64,000 nucleotides of DNA from Datisca glomerata (lineage: Eukaryota > Streptophyta > Magnoliopsida > Cucurbitales > Datiscaceae): assembly GCA_003255025.1 (NCBI GenBank), contig QANY01008651.1:806001-870000 (forward strand), read 5' to 3'. The notes under the pieces are model-generated. The model did no database searches. It was not told the origin of the DNA and worked only from the letters and a program-made list of their open reading frames with translations. Numbering within the stretch: the first letter of the stretch is position 1; every line of letters starts with the position of its first letter. A program made the translations under genes and the position numbers. Of this stretch, positions 48,060-60,900 are shown one piece after another.

Positions 48060-49085
48060 CCGCTTGGACTAAAGTAGGTGTGTACAATCTCGTGTCCTCA
48101 TGCTCTTCAGAGACCATCAAAGACTTTACTGCTTAAAGTGTTCATGAATGGATCTGCCAGGTTATTGATCATTGATACGTGTGTTACTACAACATCTCCA
48201 CACTGAACAATCTTTCTAATCAGGTGATACTTACGCTTTATGTGCTTGCATATTTTGTGGCTCCTTGGTTCCTCCATTACCTTATCGATATAAGATGTTT
48301 AAGACAGTGCTAATTGTTTGTTCTTTCGATCCTGAAAGAACTAAATACCTAGGAAAAATGAAGCTTGTCCAAGATCTTTCATATCAAATTGCTTTGCAAG
48401 CCAAATCTTGACATTAGATAATTTTCTTATATCATTCTCAATTAGTAGAATATCATCTACGTACATGACTAGAAAAACCTTTTTTCCTTCATGTATCAAC
48501 TTATACACATAAGATTCATCGACTAATTGTTCAAAACCAAAGTTCTTGACAGTTTCATCGAATCTAATATTCCACGACCGTGACGCTTGCTTAAGTCCAT
48601 AAATGGGTTTCAGCAGTTCGTAAACCTTGCCCTCTTGACTGTTCTCCATGAACCAATCTGGTTTATCCATATAAATGTGCTTTTCAAGATTACCATTCAG
48701 AAAAGTAATCTTGACGTACATCTGCCAAATTTAATAATTGAGGGCAGCAGCAATGGACATGAGGATTCAGATGGATTTAAGCATGGCTATCGATGAGAAG
48801 GTATCCTCATAGTCTATACATTACTTTTAGGTGTAACCCTTGGCTACTAGCCTAGCTTTTAATGTCTCAACATTTCTATTTGGCCTATCTTTTTCTTATA
48901 GATCCATTTACAGCCTACAAATTTTACTCCTTCAAGAGTATTTACAAGTTTCAAGACTCCGTTTGAGTACATCAAATGTATCTCAACGTTCATGACTTCT
49001 TGTCATAGGTTTACTTTAGCCCCAACCATGGCCTGTAAGTAGGTGACAGGTTCATCATGATCCTTATCTTGTAAGGTTTGCTTCA
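48060..49085 (-). pseudogene. Copia reverse transcriptase and RNase H remnant
   Basis: Minus-strand open segment 48721-48341 (126 codons) covers the middle of Copia reverse transcriptase: VKITFLNGNLEKHIYM, YGLKQASRSWN, the catalytic VMYVDDILLI and LAKQFDMKDLGQASFFLGI. Upstream (48722-49020) it continues with stops. Downstream, after an internal deletion near 48330, comes an RNase H tail (EHEDTRLYTPTLVQ region) leading to the polypurine tract. The same Copia family is present on the opposite strand from 49090. Confidence 0.82.
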
Positions 49086-49089
49086 GAGA

Positions 49090-49280
49090 AAACACATAGA
49101 GAGGAAATATCATCTTGTAAGAGAGATCGTGCATCGAGGGGATGTGACTGTTATGAAGATAGCATAATAACAAAACCTGGCTGATCATTTTACAAAGACA
49201 TTTCCTGTGAATTCATTTGAGGGTCACGTGCGTAACATGAGATTGAGAGGCATTCATTTACTTTAGGACAAGTGGGAGAT
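49090..49280 (+). pseudogene. Copia RNase H C-terminus (plus strand) and polypurine tract
   Basis: Plus-strand reading gives YHLVREIVHRGDVTV, then after a few damaged codons ADHFTKTFPVNSFEGHV, the expected Copia RNase H end. The polypurine tract AAGTGGGAGAT at 49270-49280 sits immediately before an LTR start. Everything upstream is replaced by the minus-strand fragment. Confidence 0.75.
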
Positions 49281-51340
49281 TGTTGGGGGTTATGCCCTAA
49301 AATCATGTGCATTGACTTTTTGATATGAAATTTAATGACTTTTTGATATGAAATTTAATGAGAATTACATTTTTCTTAAAATCGTTCCTTTAAATTATTG
49401 TTAGATAATTCATATAAAAATCTGAAAATTCCATATTCATTAATGTGACTACGATTTTGTATTAGTATGAGAGGATTAAGATCATGGACAATGTAAAAAT
49501 TTGCCAGCTACATATTAAAGTATGTAATCTTTAATGAATGGTTGCTAGTACGATTCACTAAGCATTGTGAATGCATATGATCTAGATTGAAATCATTGAT
49601 GTGGATAGACATTTTAGTGAATGTACTATATATAATGAGATTATATATTACTGGATCAGTGTGAATTGATATCTTTATCAACGTGCCATTTATCATAAAT
49701 ATTTAATACACATTAATTCGATGATCAGTCTGAATCTTGAGTAGTCATGAACTCCTATACATGTCTAGTGAATCTTTTGATTCACTGCTTAAGGTTTGTT
49801 TGTAAAATATGCTAGTGACTTTTATTTTGGAGATTCAATGATATGCGAGGCTGAAAACATAATCTTACAAGATTTGGAATCCAAGCTTTCCTAATGTATC
49901 GTATATTGGTTTCCTTAAATGTTAATTCTGGAATTGAATGGTTATTGAGCTCAAATTTTTAATAAGATTATAAATTAGCCATTCACTAGTGGATTAATGG
50001 TACTTAAGGATCAAGAGGTAATTAGAAGGGTAAAATAGTAATTTTGACTAGTTCTAATTTACGAACAAATTATTGGAAGAAAGAACTACATGAATTGATT
50101 ATATCAGTGGACTATCCGAGAATACTCTGTAAATACAATCTATAAGCGGAGTAATAATGAAATTAATAAATAAGATTATTGAATTAGAGAGTTTAATTAA
50201 TGATCTGATTTATTGGAGCTTAGGATTATAGGTCTATGATTCCCAAGTCACCTCTACACTACGTAGTATAGAGTGTGAATATTTTAGGACATGAGAAAAA
50301 GACAAACTTGCAAAAGAATTTTTAATGTAGGGTAAATACATAATTATGAGATAATTATGGATGATTAATTAATTGAATTATATATGTATATATAAATGTA
50401 ATTTTTGATATATATATATAAATGTAATTTTTGTAATATATATATAATTATCAATTACTTTTTAATTAGCGATAAGTGAGACTCAATAACTAATTTGTGA
50501 AATTAGATAATTAAATTATTATTAGATAATATTTGGATCAACTAAATCTGTTATTTATGAAATAACATATAATTTAGTTGATATGGGTAATCAGATATGC
50601 TAATTTTGAATTAGGTGATATCTAGATATTTATCTGATTAAAATAAATATTTAATATACAATAATTATCACGTGTCAATAACTGATCGAGTATCAAAGAT
50701 TGACATGGACTACTGTAGTGCCACATGACACTACAATAGTCGGGGTGCAACACCGTAGTGCCACATGGCACTATAGTTGTGTCGGGAGGCACTGTGCTGT
50801 CTCACAGCACACTGTGGTGTCATGTCGTACTATAGTTGTGCACCATAAATATATAGTGGGTCTCACTATATTAGAAAATTTAAAATTAAATATTATTTTT
50901 AATTTTTAATTATCCCTAAATATATTATATTTCATTATCTAGAATAACTTACAAAACTTATTCTAATGATCTCAGTTGATCATATCATCAGTAGATCACC
51001 AATCGTCAGAAAAATCGGCGGCGGTGGCCGGCGACTGACAGTGGTGGACGGCGGTCGGTGGTGATATTAGTCAATTAAATGTTTAATTGACTAAGTTAAA
51101 GTCAACTAATAATTTTAAAGAATAATTATAGAAGTTAATTTTAATTAAGAAAAATAGTTTTTCTTAATTAAATAGAATTTTGTTGAAAGCTTGAAGATTA
51201 TGAAGATGAGCATCAGGAGGAGGAGACAATATTTAGGAAATATGTATTCTTGAAGTCCGCTTTGTAATTTTATTTCCTTATTTCAAGGGTTGTAACTTAG
51301 AAATACCCAATAATCATTCAGTCCATTATTATTTTATTTA
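49281..51340 (+). repeat. Copia LTR (plus strand), 3' limit uncertain
   Basis: Begins TGTTGGGGGTTATGCC after the polypurine tract. It contains a 23-bp duplication (49314-49359), a dyad-rich block at 50714-50811 and a GC-rich patch at about 51010-51065 ('cggcggcggtggccggcgac') in otherwise AT-rich DNA. The end is placed near 51340 only because the typical leader of this Copia group seems to follow. Confidence 0.5.
50714..50811. repeat. Three successive hairpin-forming dyads
   Basis: TGTAGTG/CACTACA at 50714-50735, GTAGTGCC/GGCACTAT (one mismatch) at 50755-50774, and TGTGCTG/CAGCACA at 50793-50811. All are spaced by about 40 bases with related sequence between them. Confidence 0.85.
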
Positions 51341-52378
51341 ATTGATAAATAATTATTTTAATCATTATGTTTGATAACATATCAATGCATTAGTCGATCA
51401 CACGCCATATATGAAAATCACACTCAGTTTCATTTGATCATGCATCTCATAAGTAAAAATATGATTATTAGTATTGTCTTAATATGTTTATATGTATTGT
51501 TTTATGAAATCAATAGCTTGTAAACTGCTAGATTTTAATTAGTTAAAAGTTTGGTAGTCACACCACACTAAGGACTATGGTAACATTTAGGATAACTGAC
51601 TTTAGTAAAATAGTTTTATTAAAGTTTGATGAATATAATTAATTAGTTAATCTAAGTTCAACTAATTATCATTTAAGCGCTTTAGAAGGTTAAATAAATT
51701 TAGACCAATGAGATTGATATAATTGATTATTAAGTATTCATAAGGTTATTATTTTAACCAATAATTAATTTGAAATTAATTAATTTGTAAAAAATAGAAA
51801 CACATAATCCTAAAATATTAAGTGGGAGAAAGTTGACATGTCAATGTAACATATGGTCTCCATCATTAGTACAACACCATGAGGTGCACTAAGGGCCTCT
51901 AGATGACTTTGTTTTCATCCCCTAAGGAAGTTTTCGAGCTGTACCAATACCAAAATTAGACTTCTTAAGAAGATAGGAGGAAGTGATGTAGTTTAGTTTT
52001 GAACGATCCAAAGGCGGTATATTCTAAATGGAGTCATGGAATCTGAAATGATGGGTTACACTCGTAAAATCACAATTAAGTTTTCATGTGGATAGTTGTG
52101 ACTTGACCGAATAAGTGATACCTTATTGTTAAAAGAGAAAATATGAGATATTAAATTTTTAGTTAATAAGGATGAGAATGTCTCATAGATAGTCTGAGGT
52201 TAATCTGACTGATCCTAAGGCAACACATTAACATTGGGTTGTTTTGTCATGATTAGTAAATGTTAAATTTGTGTGTTTATTATGTGTATCCATGCATCAC
52301 GTTTAGAATTCTAGATATTTATCAATTTATATTGAATCTTGTATGTTTTAAATTTTAGGTATCATTATTATATCTACA
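51341..52378 (+). other. Copia 5' leader
   Basis: Non-coding sequence upstream of gag. Landmarks such as 'aagtgggagaaagttgacatg', 'ggtctccatcattagtaca' and 'gtggatagttgtgacttgac' are familiar to me from leaders of this Copia group. I could not place a primer-binding site with confidence. Confidence 0.5.
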
Positions 52379-54957
52379 ATGAGCAGCCCTATTATTGCTT
52401 TACTCTCTCTTGAGAAATTAAATGATGATAATTTCGTACGTTGGAAATAAAATATGAACTCAATGCTGATTTATGAGAACCATAAGTTCGTTCTTACTGA
52501 GGAATACCCTGAGGAGCTCGCTGCTAATGCCCCTATGAATGTTAGGGACAAATATGATGCTTTGATCATATCAAATAATAAAGTGAAGTGCTACATGCTT
52601 GTGAGCATGAATGATGCTACACAATCAAGCATGAAAGCATGGAGTCTACCTACGAGATTATAGAATCTCTATAGGCTATGTTTGGGTAGCAGTCTGATCA
52701 AAGTCGACACAAAGGCCACTAGGAGCTATATGACAACTAAGATGAGAAAGATACTTTTGTGTGAGAACATGTTTTGAACATGATTAACGTAATGCATGAG
52801 ACAGAAGTACATGAGGTGACAATTGGTGCGTGGACTCAAGTTAGCATTATACTTGAGTCGCTCACACCATCGTTTTCTACGTTCACCATCAACTATGTTA
52901 TGAACAAGTTTCAATTCAACATGACCCAATTTTTGAATGAACTATAGACTTTTGAGTCACTCAACCTTAGATTGACCAAAGAGGGTGAGGAAAATGTTGT
53001 CAAGCAAAAACCTTCTTCTATTGTTAAAAGTAACAAGAGGAAGAAGATCAATGGAAGGGCAAAGGTAAGAACAAGAAAGGGAAGAAAGCCTAGACATCAC
53101 CATAAGCCAAGAAGAACAAGAAAGATAGCCAGCCCAAGGGAAAATATTTCCACTATGGGGTTGAAGGTCATTGGAAGAGAAACTCTAACAAGTATCTCTT
53201 TGAGCTGAAAAAAAAAGGTAAATATGATTTACTTGTTCTTGAAGTTTGTTTAGTGGAATATGATTTGTCATCTTAGATACTTGATTCGGGAGGCATTAAC
53301 CATGTATATTCTTCTTTGCGGATGCTTGATTTATCAAGGGAGCTGGCTGATGGCGAGGTCATTTCGAGAGTTGGCAGTGGTGTGCTCGTGTTAGCTAAAA
53401 CATTAGGGACGGTCCGTTTACTTTTTGGATATAATTATTTAGTTTTGAATGATGTTTATTATATTCCTGGATTTTCAAGAAATTTGATTTCTCTTTCATT
53501 TTTGTAAAAATAATTATTTGAAGCTTTTCGTATTAATAAAGAGTTTATTATTTCAAAGTATGGATTCGATATTTGTCATGTAAAAGTTATAAACGGATAG
53601 TATATGCTTAAAACGACTGAACGCACATTAAATAATTCAGAATTGTTTAAAGTAACAAACGACATAGAGTTTCTAATGATGATGATAACATATATCTTTG
53701 GCATCTTAGGTACATATTAATCTAGATAGGTTAAACATGTTAACAAAGCACGGTGCTTTGAGAGAACTAAAAGTTGGAACTCTTATTATTTGTGAATCCT
53801 ATCTAGAGGGTAAAATGACCAAGAGACCTTTCACAGGAAAGGGTCAAAGTGTCAGTGAATCACTTGAGCTAGAACATAGTGATGTCTGCGGACCGATCGA
53901 TGTACAAACTAGAGGTGGTTATGGGTATTTCGTCACTTTTATTGACGATTACTCAAGATATGGTTATACTTACCTAAGCAAAGAAAGTCTGAAACTTTTG
54001 GAAAGTTTAAAGACTTCAAAGCTGAAGCTGAAAAGTAATTAGGTAAATCATTAAAAACTCTTCGATCTGATTGAGGTGGCGAATACTTGGATTTAGAATT
54101 CAAGGATTATTTGACGGAGTGTGGAATCCTATCCCAGCTCATAGCACCTAGAACCCCACAAAAAAATCATGTTGTAGAGAGGAGAGACTGAACCTTATTG
54201 GAGATGGTTAGATCGATGTTAAACTATTTGTCATTGTCGCTTACATTTTGGGGATATGCACTACACACGACAACTTACATTTTAAATGTAGTTTTATCTA
54301 AGTCTATAAGTAAGATTCCTTTAGAATTATTGAATGACTCTATACCCAGTTTGTGTAATTTTCGTATATGGGGGAGTCCAACTCACGTTCTTAGACCCAA
54401 GACCAAAAAGTTGGACTCGAGGTGTGAGGTATGCATATTCATAGGCTATGCTTGAGAGACTAGAGGTGGGTACTTTTATAGTCACAATAATCAAAAAGTG
54501 TTTGTATCGACAAATGCAACCTTCCTTGTGCGTGACTATATGCAAAACTATAAACCTCATAGCAAAGTAGTTCTCGAGGAACTAGCGGCTAGTGAGATCA
54601 GACCAACTTCAATTTTTACTGATAGACGACAAACTGGATAAACCAAAGTTCCTATAAAGGAAACCCCAGTGCAACGTCGTAGTGGGAGAGTTGTGAGACA
54701 ACCAGTTCGCTACGAACTAGAGGCACATGTCCTAGTGTCAGACACTGATAAGGACAATCCATTATCTTATGAAGCAGTAATGGATGATCTTGAAAATGAG
54801 AAATGGCAAGATGCCATGAACCAGGAATGGAATCTATGCATTCTAATTCCATCAGGGAACTTGTAGATCCACCTGAAGATGTTAGGCCCATTGAATGTAA
54901 ATGAATCTTCAAGAAGAAAAGAGCTACAGATGGGAAAGTAGAGATTTTCAAGGCATG
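52379..54957 (+). pseudogene. Copia gag-protease-integrase-RT start, 3'-truncated
   Basis: Gag starts with ATG at 52379 (MSSPIIALLSLEKLNDDNF), has a stop at 52448-52450 and continues with DKYDALIISNNKVKCYML. The zinc knuckle at 53143-53190 reads YFHYGVEGHWKRNS, where all three Cys are replaced. Protease near 53280 has ILDSGGINHVYSS (active-site D-S-G), then 53316-53507. GAG-pre-integrase and integrase at 53737-54042 have LELEHSDVCGPIDVQT and FVTFIDDYSRYGYTYL, with both early catalytic Asp. Later integrase parts are in other frames (about 54050-54600). The reverse transcriptase start (WIFKKKRATDGKVEIFKAW) ends abruptly at about 54957. No 3' LTR follows. Confidence 0.85.
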
Positions 54958-55540
54958 GTTATTAGCAACAATAACATTTTCTTCTTAAGTGACATCCATC
55001 ATAATATAGGTATGATTCGAAGTAGGATAATAGTAGCGATAACATTTTTTATGGAACACAAACCCCAAAAAGAAACACTTACAATCACAAGGATCGAGTT
55101 TAGTTTGTGGTTCTTATGGAGATGAACACATACAGCATACCTAAAACACTCGTGGTGAAAGCATTAATGCAGCAGGTATAGGAGTATGAGAAAAGAGGGC
55201 TTGTAATGGGGTTTGTAAGTTCAACACTTTATAGGGCATGCGGTTGATAAGATGAATAACCATGGTAATTGTATCAACACAAAAATGACTTGGCACATAG
55301 GCTCCAATTAAGATAGCGTGGGCTGTTTCTAGAACATATCTTTTTTTTTTCACTCGACTATCCCATTTGCTGAGGAGTTTGAGGGCATAAACTCTCATAA
55401 ATAATCTCATGTTCTTACAGTATCCACAAAATTTATGATTTGCATATTCACCACCATTGTCCAATCAAGGTACTTGAATATTAGTGGAGAATTTGAACTC
55501 ATAGTCACTCCCTTGACTAAACCAAACTGATAATGACCAG
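54958..55540 (-). pseudogene. Copia integrase fragment of another family
   Basis: Minus-strand reading: 55464-55141 begins MDNGGEYANHKFCGYC, containing the second catalytic Asp of integrase, and goes on to FCVDTITMVIHLINRMP and LQALFSHTPIP. Beyond it the frame shifts, giving VHLHKNHK-like and WMSLKKKMLL-like residues down to about 54958. It abuts the truncated plus-strand Copia element directly, so one inserted into or recombined with the other. Confidence 0.72.
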
Positions 55541-55549
55541 TTCAATAAG

Positions 55550-55925
55550 TTCTTTTGAGAGGTTCGCTTTGATCCGGTTTTCCAAAATTAAAGAACTAAA
55601 GTTTAGGTTCATTTCAAAACTTTGAGTGTTTTTTAACAGAACCGAAACTTTACTTTTTTATTAATTTTTTTTATTTTATATATAATTTCATATCAAACCG
55701 AATAAACAAATCAAACTAAAACAAAGCTTTAGTTTTATATTATTTTTTAGTAATATCCTTTGAAAATGCTTAAAAATATTATTTTCCATTACTAAGGTCG
55801 AACTGAAGAATTGAACCGGACCGAACCAAAACTTTCGATTTGGCTTGTTTGGTTCTTCTTTCACTAGCTGTTCGGCTTTGGTTTGGTAATATCGCCGAAC
55901 GAATTGAATCGTGAACACCCCTAGA
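55550..55925. mobile_element. Possible hAT-like element end
   Basis: The right end 'cgtgaacacccctag' is the reverse complement of the common CTAGGGGTGTTCACG terminus. The interior has 'ggttcgctttgatccggttt' and 'accggaccgaaccaaaa', typical of such elements. A matching left terminus is not recognisable, so it is partial. Confidence 0.35.
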
Positions 55926-56099
55926 ATCGATGTTACTTTCTTCGTATACGTCTTTCAGCCTATCAACTTCCTTAAGCAAGAAAGTTACTTGAGATGTAAG
56001 CATTACACTACAACAAATATGTGCTTTTATAGCACACGGTGATTGCATTTTGTGTCAAAACGCAATGAAGGCCCATCTTTGATTCGCAGGCCAAATTTC

Positions 56100-57900
56100 T
56101 CGAAACCCGCCTAAAATTAATTACGCTCTCTTCTCACAACTCTCTCTCTCTCTCTCTCTTCAATCTCTCACAAAGCTCTCTCTTTAACCTCTGCGAAAGT
56201 GCGAAACCTAGGGATTTCCTTTTGAATCTCATTCTTTCATCTTTCTCAAGAAGTTCTCTCTAGTTAAGCTCTCTCCCTCTCTTGTGAAGCTCTCTCTTTA
56301 GCTCTGTCGCTGCCTCAACTCTCGCAGCTCTCTCTCACATATTTCCCTCGCATATCTCTGTTTCTCTTATCTGGTAGCTCTGTCTCAGACCTAGATCTCT
56401 CTCACATCTCTATCTCTTAGCTATGTGTCACTACTTTATTTCCAAGCTCTCTCCCACTTCGATTTCACATCTCAGAACTAGAGGTGAGGTTTTTTTTTTC
56501 TTGTGAGGTGAGTTTTAATCTCAAAATCGTGTTTGATTTTTGTGGTTTTTGTCATATTTTTCATGTTTTTTCTTAGGTTTGTCCGACTTAATTGAGAGCC
56601 GAGGATAGAGCTCGTGTTTTTCTGACTAATACCATTTTTCTAGCTAAGTGAAACTAAGGGTTTGCGTTCATGATTCTGAACATATAACTTTGTGATTCTA
56701 AAGCATCTTTTTTTGTTTTACCTTCTTCCAAGAAGTTACTTCTCGAAACTCCCTTCCCTACCCCATCTTAAACACCTTATTTTTGTACACATACACTTGC
56801 CTTGTGTTTGGTTTTGATGTAGTCATTCTGTTTTAAAGGGTATAATGACATTGTTCAGGTTGACAACAACACTTCCATATCTCTTGCAATGATTTCAAGG
56901 AAGTTATGTACCATTTATCTATCATGGTGTAGGAATTTGATTAACGAGGTTGTAAATTTAATTGTTGCCAGATTTTGTATTCTTTTCGTATCATTTTCTC
57001 AACGCATTTTCTGCTTTTTCTTGTTGATTGTTTAGTTTGAATATGATAGCTTATTGGAAATCATAGCCTCTAATTTTTTTCTATTTATTCCTTTCTGGTT
57101 ATACTTCTGACTAAAAAAGGAGTTACTATGTTACTTTTCAATCCATTTCTTACTTGAAGTTCTTGATCTAGTATACTAGAAAGATGAAACTTGGTTTTCC
57201 CAATTTTATTTTATTAGAACACATATTTATCAGATAAGATAGTTAGTCAGGTTTTTTTACTTGGAATTAGATCATAAATTGGCACTTAAATTGAATTGGT
57301 CTAGTACGAGTAACAATTTTCTCTTCTCTAATAAAGATTTAATGTTATAATGACATATATGTAGAACAGAAAATGATTTTTTTTCAAGCACCATTTCTAG
57401 ACTAAACCCATGTGCATAAAAATAGTTTAGCCAAAGAATCTTGGATAGAACTTTATGTTTGTTAAGAAATCTTGAATAGAGCTTTGTGTTTGCAGACGAA
57501 ACCCCGGCTGCTGGTCCATTTATATTAAGGATAATTGATAATGATTCACGTTAGTAGGAACCCTGCCCTTCTGCAAGCTTACAGTGATGGTAGCAATGTA
57601 GCTTTTCTGTATCATTAATAATATTGTATAACTTCTGTAAATTTGCCAATCCTTTTTGTCAGTAACTTTGTTGTATCTTTAATAGTATTGTATAACTTCT
57701 GTAATTTGAATTATAGTAATAGTTGGACTATGAATATTTAGTGTTGTAGTGATCGTATTTCTTCTTTGCAGCTCCAAAATTTTGTATTAGAAACAGAGAG
57801 GACGGATAGCCTTAAAGTGCTTCAAGTGACTGATTCAACTTACTTTTGGAAATTATGAACTATTTCATATAACCAGGTTCATCCAATCCCTCTTCAGGTA
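56100..57900 (+). ncRNA. Gene-like, CT-rich non-coding transcription unit (candidate)
   Basis: From 56120 to 56500 the plus strand is rich in CTCTCT and AGCTCTCTCT, like a plant 5' untranslated region. Downstream, segments look like exons: about 57497-57600 after TTTGCAG, and 57773-57896 after TTCTTTGCAG and before GTAACTG. None has a long open frame: the second reads about 28 codons (for example TERTDSLKVLQVTD) before a stop. It may be a captured gene remnant or a non-coding transcript inside the CACTA-like element. Transcription itself is inferred, not shown. Confidence 0.3.
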
Positions 57901-60900
57901 ACTGATTTATTCTGTTTATACTAAAAAATAAGGTAAAATGTCTTGCTATTCTTTTTAGACGTCTTTGTTGTTTTTTAATTGGATATAGAGAAATGTTTTC
58001 TCATGTTTTTATTGAATATGCTTAGCTTGCTTCTTTGACTCTTTTAGTTGGATTTTCTCTTGTTGAATGATTAATTGAGTAAAATGATGAATATATACAA
58101 GATATAGGATATTGGTGATGTTCGTTTGGTTTGAAATTAGAATAAATGTTAAAAAATTTAAAACTTTCACTTGCATGCATTTGGAGTTTCTGCCCGAGAA
58201 TTGCATCATCTCTAATTAATGGTTTTTCTTCTTTGTTGTTATTGTTTTAACTATGTTTAGTGGAAGGGAGCTGATAAATTTCTTTAGTTACCATGATTGA
58301 AACTCTTGGGGGGGGGGGGTATATGGTGTTCAAACTGATTAAGGATTGCATCATCTCTGATTAATGATTTATCCTCTTTGTTGTTATTGTTTTGACTCTC
58401 TTTAGTGGAAGAGGGCTGATAAATTTATGTAGTTACTATGATTGAAATAGGGGGGTATATGGTGTTCAAAATTTTATATTGAACATTATTTATTGTTTGT
58501 GTAAAGATAACTTTGTTTAACGTCCTCTAACTAGCTTAATATTTAAAAAGTCTTCTGTAGAAATCATATATAGTAGGTTTATGAACTACAACAACTATTT
58601 TGTCCATCGAGGTCACATCAAATACTTAGTAACTCAGGTGGGTGCATGGTTTCACATAATGATGAGAGTGAGATACTCTTGGGTTATACAAACTATTTTT
58701 TGAAAGATCTCAGGATTGATTTGAGTTGATGGAAATCTTTTTGGAGATTTTAGGTTGTTATCATGTAAGTGGGCTGGATGGGATGGGTTAATTGCTTCTT
58801 ACTTTGCTGGTGTAATTCCAACATTACTTTATAATCTTTGGGTTTCTTGTAGGGTGGGGCGTGTTTTTTTTTCTGCTGGCTAGATAAAGGGGTTAATTTG
58901 CATGTTCCTTTCTATGTTTTTAGTGGCTTTAATTGTACTAAAGACTTGATAATTCATTTTCTTTTTTATGTAATTTTTTCTAAAGTGAGCCTTGAATTAA
59001 CAGTGTCTAAAAACCAACACCAATGTAAGTGCTTTGGGTTTATATAGTATGATATCATCAGTGTTTGGCCCTGAATTAACAATGTTTCATTATGCTTACA
59101 TGAATATTTTGTATCACTGCTTTAGGTTTATATTATATAATCACTTGGAACCTACATGTTTACCAGTCTCTTTCTCTTATTACATGTTTAAGTTCTTGGA
59201 GAAAACAAAGATTAGTGGATGGATGTCTTTGGGTGGTATATTGTTATGTATAACAGGTAACACTATAAAGCTTTTTCTTTGTTGCATAAGTTGAGTTAAG
59301 AGTTAAAATAAAATTATCTTTGGACGTTGAATTTACATCTCTTAATCAATTATCAGTTAAGCATATATTTTCTTAGTGTTTTTTATAAGTCAGGTAATTA
59401 TTGCTATATTATTTTACATTGGGTTTACTAAAGCGGCATATGTATATTGCTATATTATTTCACATTGGGTTTACTCGAGTTCATCCGTCACTTATCTGCT
59501 GAAACTTATTATGTTGTGATAGCTGTCAAATACAAAGGATAATAGCTTTTTAAATGTTTTGTAGTTATTCTTTTTGCTTCTGCCCTTTGTCTGTAACTAT
59601 CTCATAGGGAGCAAAAGGATTGAATTGAGGGATAAAAAGTTATCTATCTAGCTGTGATATAGTTGCTTCTGGCATACTCAGTTAAAAGTAATGAACAATA
59701 CTTGATTTATGTGTTGGAAAGTGCATACAGTGATAAATTTGTTCATTGTTGAATAAAAGAGTTGTAAATGAAGTTGTTATGCATTTAGGTTTGGACATTT
59801 GAAATTTCGTATTCTTCTTGGAATCTGAATTGAAAGTATTATGATGGTGTCAAATGCTTCCTACCAGACTAGACATTTAAGCTTGGAACCATAGTATCCC
59901 TCTATCGCTCATTCATTATGAAAAGATACAATCCACTTACAATTTATAAGAGGCTGGAAATTTTATTTGCAGAAGACATATGCATGTGTGATTAATTTTT
60001 GTTGGATATAAATTTACTAAGGTAGAATTAATTTGTCTGTTTTCACTATAGCCATAACATTTTCTATTCATTCTATTGCCTTATATTTAGTATCAGCTTA
60101 CCACTATTTTGTTTGTGAGATTAAATTCCATTCACATATACTAAGTGACTAATTTAGAATGCTAAGAAGGGTGTCTTATTTATCAACTCCCCCACTGTGC
60201 TTCAACTTTAGCTAAAAAGATTTGAGTATGACTTCATGCGGGACACTATGGTCAAGGTTGGTATTCGAAGTGTCATTACCTTTGGAATGACCAACCTGGA
60301 CACAAGTCCACAAGTTGTAGTTCACATTTCCTCTTGACTTCCGGCTAGATAATCAATGAAAGTTTTCGTTTCTATCGCCTTGTAGATTAATGATCGTAAT
60401 GAATTGCCATTACAACTAGTCCTTGATCGAGAAAATGGAAACTATTTATCTTCTGACACTGATAGGAGTGTTTAGAATCTTTACACGCTCCACATGTATA
60501 TTTGAGGTCATTGAGACTAGTGTTACATGATCTTTTTATCATTTTCTTTGATATGAGTACTATTTGATTATGACTCTAACTATTTTGTCTGGAGGAATAA
60601 CTTACTTTTGTGGTGATTTCTTTTGACTATTAAATAAATATGGATTATGTGTTATATTGAAGTTGTACTTAGGCCGAAGGAAGGTTAGCTTTCTTTCATC
60701 TTTTTTTTTTGTGATAGGAAACACATATATATTATCAATATAAAGTGATTGCAAGAAACACAAAGAAATCACACGAAGTCCTCTCCTAAAAGAATGAATA
60801 TGCAAGAAAGAGTCGAGTGTCCTACATCTCTGCAACTTTTAAAAAAAATACAAAGACCCATGAGGGTTAGGTGAATGGTTAGGCTTGTGCTTTGTTCACA

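Noticed and set aside
53081..53208. Highly basic Lys/Arg peptide in one frame of the Copia element
   Set aside because: It is a shifted reading of the gag linker and zinc-knuckle region; the true frame carries the knuckle remnant.
59034..59294. Plus-strand open frame of 86 codons with hydrophobic segments
   Set aside because: No motif, no conserved neighbour, inside an AT-rich transposon; a frame of this length is expected by chance.
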